Positions 42,381 through 53,300 of a stretch of DNA of 64,000 nucleotides are shown here, piece by piece. The stretch spans positions 5,714,273 through 5,778,272 of the forward strand of contig ML682024.1 in the NCBI GenBank assembly GCA_007922195.1. Direction: 5' to 3'. The DNA comes from Podocnemis expansa (lineage: Eukaryota > Chordata > Testudines > Podocnemididae). The stretch's first letter is position 1. Every line of letters starts with the position of its first letter. The notes beneath the pieces were generated by a model. It did not search any database, was not told the origin of the DNA, and saw nothing but the letters and a program-made list of their open reading frames with translations. The translations under genes and the position numbers were made by a program.

Positions 42381-44286
42381 CTAGTCCAGCTGGACATCGA
42401 AGACCCCATCCTGTCCCACGATGCTCTCCTGCCAGGGGTGGTAGTGGGAGTAAGATCAGCCCTGCAGATGTTGGCCCTGGGAAAAAACCCTCCTCGGCTT
42501 GCCTTCAAACCTCCACCCAGCACCCTATTTCCCCCTGCCTCACAGGATTCTTTGGCAGGTAACTCAACCTCCAGCCCCCCCACCATGTACACAGCCCCTC
42601 CAGCTGCCCTCCTCACAGGATAATGCTGTACTCAGTTCCTCCCCCCACCTTACCCAGCCCCCCTGCTGCTGTAGCCAGGGCACGAACATGTCCATGTACT
42701 GCAGGCTGTACCCCATCAGCGTCTGCACTGCGTGGCTGTTGATGCCAGCCACCTTCCGTGTCAGCTCCATGGTGAGGGCCAGCCGGGTGAGCTGGGGACT
42801 GGAGCTGCCTGGGGCGGCCCGCGCCGTGTATGCCTCGGCCAGTCGCGAGAAGCTGCTGTACGACATGCGAGACAGGGAGCTGCGGAGCAGGGGGTTGGCC
42901 TCAATCTGTTGGGGAAAGAGCAGAATGGGGCGAGTAGGGGTCTGCAGTTCAAGCATGAGGGGCCTGGGCAGAGGAGGCCAGAGGACTGTGGGTCGGAAGT
43001 GAGGGGCCCCACAGGATCAGTACCTCTGCATTGATGACCCCTGCCTGCTCATCCAGGAGGGCGACCAGCCTGCGAATCACTGTGTCTGCCTGAGTCTCGC
43101 TGGCTGTCACCTGCGTGGAGTCTGGAGGGCCTAGGGAGAGACATAGGCTGTGACAGCAAGCAACCAGCTGGGAGTGGCAGGGCAGGGCAGGCCCACTCCT
43201 CACCTGGAGCCCCAGGATCTGCTTCCAGGCTGAGGGGGACCCGGCCCATGTGGGGACTGCTGGGGCTGCTCAGCTGTTGCTTCACCAGCTGGTCAAGCTT
43301 CCGGGCCACACACGTGTAGAACTCGGGGTCCTCATCCTGCCAGCCTGGAGAGAGAGATCTGGGATTATGTTGGAGGCCAGGATGCCTGGGTTCTCTCCCA
43401 ACCTCTAGGAGAGAAGTGGGATCTAGTGGTTAGAGCATGGGCCAGGGGGAGGCCTAGGAGACTAGACTCCTGGGTTTCATCCTGGAGCTCTCTTACTTCG
43501 AGGCTGGGGCTCTGGCTGTGCCATTGTGGGGGGCGTGCAGTAGCAGGGGGTGACCGGCAGAGAGTTGGGGGGTGCAGATGGGAAAGCTGGGGGCTCCATT
43601 TCCTCCTTGGGGGAGCCCTTCCTCCGCAGCATGGACTTGAAGGACAAAGCCCAGCTGGGCTTGAGGCGCCCCTCCCCCAGTTCCTTTGGCCTCTTAAGGA
43701 CCTCTGCCCCAGGGTGTGGGGGGATTGAGGGGTCCTGGCGGGGACTGGGACGTCGTAGCAGACGCTTCATGCTCGTCTTGAAGCCATGCTTGTGCTCCTC
43801 TGCCTGACTGATCTCCTCATGCTGGGTAGTCAAGGGCCCACATGGGCGTGTGGCCTCCCTTTGCTCAGCTGCCACCTCTGTGGGATGCCTGTAGGGAGAA
43901 TCAGAGATGGTTGGGTGTGGTGGTGGAGACATCTTCCCCCCCCACTCTACACATCCACCCCAAGTACCCTTGCCTGCATGTCCACCTTGGACCCCATATA
44001 CCCGATCCCTGGCCACCCATGAATGACTCTTCCCCCATCCCTGGCCAATACCCCCACCCAATCCACAGATGCCCTTCCCTCTCCCTGCCATTGTCCCCCC
44101 CTTCCCTGGGCGCCTTGGGGCGGGGCTCCGTCCCCCATACCTGTGCGCGTAGCAGTGGGGATCATGGTAGCTGCGCCCCACGTGCCCCAAAGGGGACTCT
44201 CGGTCTAGCGCCGACTGCAGAAACGCCTCCAACACCAGCCTAGTCTCCTCCTGCAGCCGGCGGCGCTGCTGCAGATCCCCCTCCAT
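42381..44286 (-). CDS. BCL2L12: BCL2L12, proline-rich BCL2-like protein
   Basis: Six exons (44286-44141, 43888-43497, 43344-43204, 43130-43024, 42905-42654, 42428-42381) give 361 residues; human has 334. The N-terminus (LQEETRLVLEAFLQSALDRE) matches the human ETLRVLAAFLRR region. The middle is a basic/proline-rich stretch with FKTSMKRLLRR and SFKSMLRRK. The C-terminal half is the conserved fold (RRLVALLDEQAGVINAE, LTRLALTMELTRKVAG). It ends in the BH2-like motif FVPWLQQQGGW (336-346) continued by the last exon ESIVGQDG. In mammals the protein restrains caspase-3/7 and p53 signalling. As in mammals it is head-to-head with IRF3 and tail-to-head with PRMT1. No canonical poly(A) hexamer is clear; AATATA at 42140-42135 is a weak candidate. 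Confidence 0.93.
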
Positions 44287-45292
44287 GGCCTGTGAGGAGG
44301 GGAAGGGGGGGCTCACACACGGATCGGCCACTCCCTGCCCAGCCATGGGGCGCGGCAGTTCGGGGGTAGGAAACGTGGGGGGCCTGGGGGAAGCCCAGAA
44401 CAGGCGTGGGAGGGGGTGACGCTCCAGCTGCAGTTAGTACAGCCCAGATCAGGGCCGCCAGGGATCGCACCTGCCGGGGGCGGGGGGAGTCACAGACTAT
44501 GAACATTTGGAAATGGAGAGATGATGGAGTCGGAGCACACTCCCAGCCCCGCGCTCCGCTACCCCCACTGCTCCTTCCCCGACCCCACTGCGCCTCCCAA
44601 CACGGCTGCTCCTCCGCCCTCCTCCATTGCCCGCCGCTGCTACCCCCTTAGTCTCCCCTATCGCCCCTCTCCCCTGTTCTCTCACCAATGAGAGCGAGCA
44701 AGAAACTTCACCAACTTTGCGAGCTGGGCCCGCACTGAGCATGCGCGAGCTACTCGGGATTCGTCGATCAGCCACGCCCCTCACGAACCCATTGGCAGCC
44801 GCGCTAGATACGTCAGCAGGGCGGGGCCTGTCCCCCGCTTATTTGCATATGGAATTTCTTAGGGTCTATAAGGTTCTCGTCCCCGGGAATGGGTTCGCCT
44901 TGCAGAGGGGCGGGCTCAGGACCCAGGAGGTCGAGCAGCCCCCTCCTTTCTCGTGGCGTCCACCCCAAGCCAGGGGTCCGGCAATTTGGGTAGACATTGC
45001 ACTTGTAACAAAGTTTGAGGGTCACGTGACGAGCCGGAGCGTCATGTGATCGCGGGGGCGTAGCCTGACTCGCTTCCTCTTACGCAGACTGCTGGGCAGG
45101 TACCGGGAATCCAGCCCCCCATCCCATCCTCGGGTGCCAGTTAGTGCCCGCCCGGGGGCCGGATCGGGGACGCTGACGCCCAGCGCCTGCGCCACCCGCC
45201 CTTGTGTCGGCCCGACACCGCTGCCCCCTATAGCCAGCCCCACACTTTCTCGCTCTCTCCCCCACCCGCTCCAGGACGGCCCCGGGCCTGCT
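44287..45292. promoter_or_regulatory. Divergent BCL2L12/IRF3 promoter with a palindromic E-box (CLEAR-type) site
   Basis: The start codons are 1007 bases apart. GTCACGTGAC at 45021-45030 is a perfect palindrome identical to the TFEB/TFE3 CLEAR and USF consensus. A weaker GTCATGTGAT follows at 45041-45050. CCAAT-type boxes are present at about 44684 (ACCAATGAG) and 44790 (CCATTGGC). The region is CpG-rich. Binding by any factor is inference. Confidence 0.55.
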
Positions 45293-48200
45293 ATGGGCAG
45301 CGCGAAGCCTCTGATCGTGCCCTGGCTGCGGGAGAAGCTGGACCGCGGGATCTACCCGGGGGTGAACTGGCTGGACGAGGCGCACACCCAGTTCCGGGTG
45401 CCCTGGAAACACGGGCTGCGGCAGGACGCATCTTCCGAGGACTTCCAGCTGTTCCGGGTACCCCCCAGCTGGGTCACCACCCTGCACCCTCCCCTTCTCT
45501 GGTTGGGGCACCGCGGACTTCTGTCTTCCCCCAGCTGGGGCATCCCCAGACCCACAGATGGAGAGGGGGTTGGCTAAGGGATTCCTTCCCCCGCCCCCAT
45601 GGTGACCCATCTACCTGAGGGGGAGCTGGACTACCCAGGGGGCTGTGGGTAGGGAGTGAGGGGCACCAGCAGGGCGTGGCGAGAACACCCCCTTATTCTG
45701 CAGTGCAGATGGAGAGGCAAGTGAGGTCTGGGGGAGACGTTATCCCACAGCCCCTCGATGCCCCCTATGTCTACTCTACCCCAGGACTGGGCCATCGACA
45801 GTGGCTGCTACCGGCCAGGAATAGATGTCCCTGCGCCCTCCGTTTGGAAACGAAACTTCCGCTCAGCCCTAAACCGCAAGCCAGGGATCCGGGTCCTTCA
45901 GGATCACAGCTCTGATTCAGCTGACCCCCACAAGGTGTATGAGATCCTACCTGATGGGGTGCAAGCAGGTGAGGGGTTTGCAGGGGCCATGACTCAGAAG
46001 TGAGGGGCACCAGTGGGGCTGGCCAGATGAAGGGTGCCAAGCACTGGGCAAGCAGGGGCTGTGGGTCACGAGTGAGGGGCACCAGCAGGGCTCTGCCCAT
46101 TTCAAGGCAACATGAGCCTGTGGCTTTGGTAGGACCATGACTAGGGTTACCAGCTGTCAGGCAAAAGGAGGACATGTCCTCCTTTTTACTTTCACATCCT
46201 CTGTCCAGCAGGCATTTTAAAAATACATGATTTTGTCTGGCTTTTCATTTACAGAGGTTAAAGTATGATGGAATGCTGCAAAACACCAGATTTTTAGGGC
46301 TTTGGTATCTAGTAACCCTAACCATGGCTCTGCTCCCCCCCCCCCCAGGTGCACCTGAGGTCCCTGCAGCGGCCATGGAGGGAACCATGGCTGAAGTGAG
46401 CAGCCACTGCCTGGACAGGTTGGGGGACAGCACCTCCTGCAACCAGGTCAGTGTCCCCTAGGGCAGGGTGTGGGGTGGCAGGAGAGGGGCTAGGGTGACA
46501 GAAGCCTATTAGGGTTTCGGGAAGGGCCAGCTCCATGGCCTATGGGGGGATATTGTGAGTGAGGGAGCTTTTTAATGACAGCCCCCAATTCTATACCCCC
46601 AGGATGATGAGCTGGATGCTATTCTGAACACACTGAACCTTTCCAGCCCTGAGGAGGGTGAGTGACTGGGGGGAGGAGGGCAGGGCTGGATGCCATGGTA
46701 ATGGGCTTACGGAGCTGCTGTCAACTCAGTTAACACCAGGCCATACCTGGAACCTAGGAGTCCTGGCTCCCACTGACATCCCAGGGCTGGGGGGGGGGGA
46801 GGCACCCAGGCATCTGGTTCTGTGCACCCCTCCTGCCTCCTAACTATTAGATCTTCTATTCCAGATGTTGTGTGCCCAGCATTCAGGCCAGTGCCCCCCT
46901 GCATCACTGATGGAGCAACAGGTGAGTCAGTCCCCATTCACCTTCCCCCACTCTGCTGGTACCTCGACTTGTAACCCACAGACACCTGCTTGCCCAGCCC
47001 TGGGCTCTGCCACTCACCTGTTCTCTTTTCTCTCTCCAGGGGGTGATTTCCTTCCCCTGGTGCAGCCAACCACCAACCCTGTGGAGTCGCTGCTGCGGTC
47101 CAAGGTGCTGAGTGAGTGTCCTGGTGTCCTCTGCTGGCCACTGAACCCAGAGTTACTCCCCCCCAGGAGGGGGTGAAAATTGACAGGATCCCCCATTCCC
47201 CTGGCAATGGGGGCAGAGCCCTGGGAGCAAGACTATGGGTGCACTGCACCTAGAGTCACTGCCCCCCCCGACGGGCATGAAAATTGACAGGACCCCCCAT
47301 TCCCTTGGCAATAGGGGCAGAGGCCTGAGTGCAAGGCTATGGGGGCACTGTGTTCCTCTTTCATTTTTCTTCTCCCTGCAGCAACAGATTTTGAGGTGCA
47401 AGTCTATTACCGGGGTCACCTGGTGCTGAAGACGCTGATTTCGAACACACAGGGTTTCCGGCTGGTGCCCTCCAACCCCAGCCCAAGCCCCTGCCCTGAG
47501 CTGATGGACGTGATCCTGCCGGATGCAGGAAGTCTGCTAGACCAGGTCCAAGCCTCCTACACGGCCAAGCTGCTGCAGGGGCTAGGTGCTGGGGTGTTGC
47601 TGCGGACTGAGGGGCCCACGCTTTATGCTGGCCGCCGTGGGCGCCTCCACGCCTACTGGGGGCGCACAGAAACCCCCCTGCCAGGGGCCGAGGGTGGGGA
47701 GCTCCCTAAGGAGGGATATGCTCACCTGTACGACCTGCAGCGCTTTATCAGAGGTAAGGGGGGGGTCAGCCCTGGAGGGAACCCACTAGTCCTTGCTGGG
47801 GGACCAGGGTCCCCCACCCCCAGCTGGCTGACATTCCCTTTTCCTCCCAGAGCTGATATGTTTCATGGAGGGACAGGGTGGGTCCCCCATCTACGAACTG
47901 TGGCTGTGTCTGGGGGAGGCCTGGCCAGACATGGAGCGCTCCTGGAAAAAAAAACTCATCATGGTGCAGGTAGGAATCATGCTGCCCAGCCCCCAACTCC
48001 TGCATCCCACTAGCTTCTCTCTGGGTCTAGATCCTGATGGGGGGCTCTTCTCACCCATCTCCCCATGGCATAAGGGGGGGGGGCTCTTTGGCCCTGAGGT
48101 CCCCTTGCAAGGAGAGAGGGAAGAACCACGAGAACCATGAAAGGAACAGAAAATCTCTCCTGGAGGAAAGTGCCATCAGCCATGGCTTTCCCCTCCCCAG

Positions 48201-48494
48201 AAGGCAAGGGGCTGGGCCCCACAGTGATTCCATGATAGCTGATTCCCAGAGCACTGGCCTGGTGTGGGTGGTGTCAGATCCGGGCCCTGTGGGGCTAGAA
48301 TCTGTCAGCTGCTTCTCCCCTAGGTTGTGCCCACAGCCATGCGGATCCTGCACCAGTTGAGCCAGGCTGGGGGGGCATCATCACTGCACAGTGAGGAGCT
48401 AGATCTGCGCATCTCTGACTCACTGGGTGAGGCTAGCTTGCTGGAGGTCCTCCGGGAGTGGGAGGAGCGCATGGAGAGCGAGCCCTACAGCTAG
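45293..48494 (+). CDS. IRF3: IRF3, interferon regulatory factor 3
   Basis: Nine exons (45293-45457, 45785-45968, 46349-46446, 46603-46657, 46865-46921, 47040-47111, 47382-47753, 47851-47969, 48324-48494) encode 430 residues; human has 427. The DNA-binding domain keeps the five-tryptophan spacing (W11, W26, W38, W57, W76) with VPWKHGLRQDA and VWKRNFRSALNRK. The IRF association domain spans about residues 205-374 (DFEVQVYYRGHLVLKTL to YELWLCLGEAWP). The regulatory tail has the double serine AGGASS (393-394) and the pLxIS site DLRIS with S405, matching human S385/S386 and S396. IRF3 is the latent cytosolic factor that TBK1 phosphorylates after STING, MAVS or TRIF docking. IRF7 is the alternative, but position next to BCL2L12 and SCAF1 and the tail favour IRF3. 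Confidence 0.96.
46142..46320 (+). mobile_element. hAT-type MITE in IRF3 intron 2
   Basis: Inverted ends TAGGGTTACCAG and TAGGGTTACTAG bound 179 bases. The flanks ACCATGAC (46134-46141) and ACCATGGC (46321-46328) are an 8-bp duplication with one change. The body matches the copy at 1173-1455 in reverse. The right end lies about 20 bases before the polypyrimidine tract of IRF3 exon 3. Confidence 0.8.
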
Positions 48495-48522
48495 ATGAAT
48501 GGAGGACCCCCCACTAAAGCAC

Positions 48523-48528
48523 AATAAA
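48523..48528 (+). promoter_or_regulatory. IRF3 AATAAA poly(A) signal
   Basis: Canonical hexamer 28 bases past the IRF3 stop, giving a very short 3' UTR. Confidence 0.85.
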
Positions 48529-50322
48529 CGAGTTGCTGCTAGCACCACTGAACTTGTCACCTTCCTCAGGGCCATGCGTGGCTGTTCTTGCTTCCCCCCG
48601 CCCTTCCCCAAAGAACCCAGGTGTCTGGGCTCCCCCTGCTGTAACTGCCAGATTGCTCCCACATTTCAGTCTGTCACTTTACACAGATCCCCCAAGGGCC
48701 CATAAATGAGCTAGTCTCAGCCCCTTTTCCCTGGTTCTTCACTCACTAGTGCCCACTGGCACAGTTGCAGGGCTGCCCTTCTGGGGGTGAAGACCACTTG
48801 CCTACTCTCCAAATCACCTTTCAGCTCCTTCTTGTCACCTTTTCTGCTTGGCATCAGCCTTGGTGCTCATGCCAGAACTCCTGCCAGTTTCTCCCCCAGG
48901 ACCAAACCTAGAGCTAGCATGGACCAGAGTGGTACAAATTCTGAGTGCCCAGCCCTGCCGCTAAGGCCCCTGAAAATTGCCTGGGCCTTTGTAACAGCAA
49001 TGCCAGAGGACTCATGGGGGGATTTGCGACCCACCCTATCTCACATTGATGCCCACATATAATGAGGAGGACTTTTCTTCCCCAAGGCAGCAACTTCAGG
49101 TAGCCTTTGTCAAATTTAATTTTGGCCAGAGGAGCCTGGTTCTCAATTTATCATGATCCTCCAGCAGTTTGGTCCTGTCCTCCCAAGTGTTGGTGACCCC
49201 CTAGCTTGTAGCTGTGAGCTCCATGGTCCCCCAGCCAGCTTGTTTTTAAGGATTAATGAAGACCCCTCTGGAGTCCTCCCTTGCATCCCCCATTCAGCAG
49301 CTTCCTTTGTGGCTGCCTAACCCCTGCTGTGCAGCATGGCCTAGCCACTCAGCCTATTGGGCCTGGTGGCAAAAGCTGGGCTGAAGGGCAGGGTTGTTGC
49401 ATGCCAGCTGGCCAAGGAGGAAATCAGTCCTCCTAGGACCCTGCCTTAAAGACTGGCCCCACAGCAGCCAGGACCCCTCCTGGCATCCACCACCACAGTT
49501 GAGGTTCCTTTGGCCCCTGGGTGAAGGGCAACCAGCCTGCTGGTATGGATTCATGGGAACTAAGCAAAGAGCTTGGCCTCAATCTGAGCTGCCTTCCTGG
49601 CTCATCTGCCCCATAGCAGGGCAGCTCCCCAACATTCAGTGATCTCTAATGGGCCTTGGCACTCCTGCTGTTACTCACAATACCTCCTTGGGGCTGGTCC
49701 CTCCCTCCATTTTCATGGAGAAGGGTGGGTCTGGTTATGAGGGACACTAGCTGGGATGTGGCCCCTCAGAGATGGCTCAGGGTGTAGGGGTAGCAGAAAC
49801 AGGTTGCTCCAAGAAAAGGTGGGATTGAGGGGGCTCCAGCTCCCCCCCCCCATTTCCCAAGAACAACATGCAGAGCCAAGAGGCTAATGCAATTTATGGA
49901 GAGACAAAAGAGGTGGTACAGAGATCAGGGTACCAGCAGCTGGGGGGTCCTGCGTTGGGAGAGCTGCTGGCACACCCTCCCCCATTGGCAGCAGGGGGGC
50001 AGGATGAGAGGGGGCCCCCATTCCCCAATGGGAGAGGGAGAGAATCCAAATAAAAACATGCTAAAATGAGTAAGGGGGGAAGGGAGCTTGCTACTGGCCC
50101 CCCAGCCAAGCCCCTCCCCCCCCCAATTCCCACCCAGCCATATTTACAGAGTAAAACTGTTCCTGTTTAAAACCATTCCAAGGGGGGCTGGAGGGAGGTC
50201 CAGGTGCAAAGGCTCACAGGCACCCCCCACTCCAGGGGCTCCCCCAAAATTGGGGGGCCCCTGCCGTTTGCATAGGGGATCCAAGTTAGCTAGAGACAGA
50301 AGTTGGGGACCCCTGGTCAGGC
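48529..50322. other. Convergent spacer between IRF3 and SCAF1, including the SCAF1 3' UTR
   Basis: No gene is recognised. The part from about 49850 to 50322 is probably SCAF1 3' UTR. I found no AATAAA on the minus strand; CATAAA near 49897 (from TTTATG) is the best weak variant. The rest holds no repeat I can name. Confidence 0.4.
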
Positions 50323-53300
50323 TCAGAGTGGGGGCATGGGCAGCGACGTCTTCTCCAGTCCCCCCAGATCCTTGGTGCCCCCAGGCTCCTCATCCACACG
50401 ACGGCCATGTTTCCGGAAGTACTTGTACCGCTGCACATACGCCCGCACCAGATTGTTCACCTTCACTGGATTGATCTCTCCACTTTTGCTGTGGCAGATC
50501 TGCAGGGATGAGGCACAACAGGAGTAAGGGGGGGGCACTCCCTGCTCCTGAGCCACTGCCCTCCCAGCCCTGCCCCATGCCCCTCCAGCCCACCTTGTGC
50601 ACAGCTTTGCGCAGGATGTCTTTGTATTCCTCCTTGGTGATCTCTTTCTTCTGGTAGTACGGCTTGATGGCCAACTTCACCTCCTCCACTGCCCGCTCCT
50701 GGGTGTGCAGCTTCTTCAGGTACTGTGGAGGGGTGGGGGGTGAGTGTATTGGGTAGGGGGAGCCCCATCTCAATTTACTCCTGAGCGAGAGACCCGCCCC
50801 CCCCCCCCCCCCCCGCAAGCTCATGACCCCTTCCTCCTTGCTCTACTGCAGGAAGCCCCCCCAAACCTGGACACTCCTGCACATGCCCTCAGTCTGCCCC
50901 ACTCCCATGCCTGGATGATGCCCCCAGCCCTGCCCCCCCCTTACCTTATCTGTGTCTCCACGCCCATCGGAGCTGGTGCTGCCATCCCGTTTGCCCAGCT
51001 CAGGGCCAGAGCCGAAGAGTGTCCCGGCACCTGCTGAGCCCTGGCCAAGGGTGCCAGGCAGTCCAGTGGGGGTAGGGGGAGTGGAGCTGCAGCCCCCCAG
51101 GGGCAAGGAGCCGTGCAGCAGATAGGGGGCGGCTGTGTGGCTGGCAGGCGGTGCAGGTGCCTGTGAGCCCGCCAAGGATGTGGAAGGTTTGGTGTGGCTC
51201 AAGATCTAATGGGAGAGGAGGTAGTTAGACTGAGCAGAAAAGAGTTGCTAATGTGGGATGTGGCCACTTCTGGGGTGGGGGCTGGACATGTGGGGACCCC
51301 AAATCTGAGCAAAGATGTGACCCCTCTGGGGCAGGGGGCTGAGTATCCACAGACCCTCTGCCCAGGCAGACACATCGCCCTGCTTGGGCAGGGCAGGGGA
51401 TCTGGGCAGGCAATTCCCATGTGGGGGTTTGGCCAAGACACCACAGTTCCTAGGCTCAGTGCCAAGACTGGTGTCATCCCTGGGACTGAGACCAGGGATT
51501 TACATTGCAGACCAGCAATAGTGCCAGAGCAGCCCCACCGCCACAGTGGAGAGTGATCCCTAGCCCTAAAGAGAGTCCAGCCTGTTGGCCAAGGAGTACA
51601 CCTCCTACCTGGTTGGTGGCCTGGATCAGTTCGTGGGCCTTGGCCCGGCTTGCCAGGTTGGCTTCCTCCATCTTGAAGAGCAGGGCAGTGACTGGGGTGA
51701 GAGATGGTGGAGGGGTAAGAGATGTGATGACCTCCCCCTTCAGAGAAATCTCCCCTGTGTTGGCAGGTTCAAACCCCATGCCTTGCTTCCCTCATCCTGG
51801 CCCGGGGCTCCTCCGCTGTCCCCACCTCCCAGCCAGCCCCCCTCAGTATATCCCTCCCCACAAGTCCCACCCCTCCCTGTCACCTACGTGCCAGGACCCC
51901 ACTGGTGGTGCAGTCCACGCCCCCCTGCAGGTTCCAGGGCATGGGGGCTGGTGGTGGGGGCAGAGCACGAGCAGGCTCCTCTTTGACCTCCGAGAGACTG
52001 TCCGCCTGGGCCTCACCAACCAGCACCCTTGGCTGGTCGCCCGGTGCGGGTGCAGCCGTCTCCTCAGGCAGGAAGCAGACATCGGGTGTCTTGCAGCTGC
52101 TGTCAACCGTCTGCGAATCTGGAGTGAGCTCCTGCTCAACCAGGACAGGCGGTGGTTTGGCTGGAGGGCTGAGTGGAGTACCGGTGCCACCCACTGGCTC
52201 TGAAGCAGGGGGGGGTGGGCTCCCAGCCCCCTGGCTGCAGCTATCCGCCTTGGACTTTTTCAACCCCGTCTTGCTCTTCAGCTTCTTCTTCTTCTTGGCC
52301 TCCGAGGGCCCCTTGGCCTTGGCCCCTGGTCCCTTAGCCTTTTTCAGCCCTGCCTTGGCCTTGAGCCCCTTGGCTTTCTTGGCCTTGACACCCGGCTCCT
52401 TGGCCAGCTCAACCTTGGGGTCACTGCCAGGTCCCTTCTCCTCTGGCTTGAGGAATGGCGACCGGCTCTCTTTGTCCCGACTGAACTTAATGCCGATGGA
52501 ACCCCCTTCCTTGGCCGAGGCTGTGGTGCTGCTTACGCCCTCACGGATCAGTACTGCCACTTTGGACTGCAGCTTCACCTTGCGACCTGAGCTGCCTGCC
52601 TTGCTTCCCTCCTTGTGCCCGGCCTTGGCTTTCCGGGGGGGCTTCTCCCGCTCCACCCGTGACTTCTCTTTCTCTACCTTGGCCGCCTCGGGAGCCAACC
52701 GGCCCGGTGCCTCCTTGAACCTCTTCTTGGACTTTTCACGGGGCACAGGCCGCTCCTCAGGGTACCCTCGCTTCCGCTCCTTCTCCTTGGCTGGCTTGGC
52801 CACCTCTTCCGACCGCTCCTTGCGTGATGTCCCTGTCTCCCCCTTGCTGCTGGGGTGCCGGGGTCCCTCAGGGGGCTCACGGTCTGAGAAGCAGCCCTCA
52901 AAACTCAGCCCCTCTGAGTCATAAAGCACTTCACGCTTGGCTGGCTCCGGGGAACCATCCTGCCGGCTGACCGTGATGGTCCTCTTGATGGTGAAGAGGT
53001 CAGTGTCATTGAGGTCCTGGATGGAGGGCGGCACAACAGGGCGGGCATCACGCCGGCGCTCCTCAGCCTTGGACTCTTCCAGGAGGTGCACCTCACGCTC
53101 CTTGTCACGAGGTGGCCGCTTCTCACGGGAGCGGGAACGCACTTGTTTCTTCTTCTTCTTGCTGCCACCTTCCCGGTGCTTCTCCTTGTGCCGGGCTCGG
53201 CTTCCTGAGCGCGAACGTCGGCCCCGCCGCCTCTCCCGCGAGCGCCGTCGCCGGTCTGAGCCCCCAACTGCCAGTCCGGTGCTGAGGGAGGGGGACCAGG

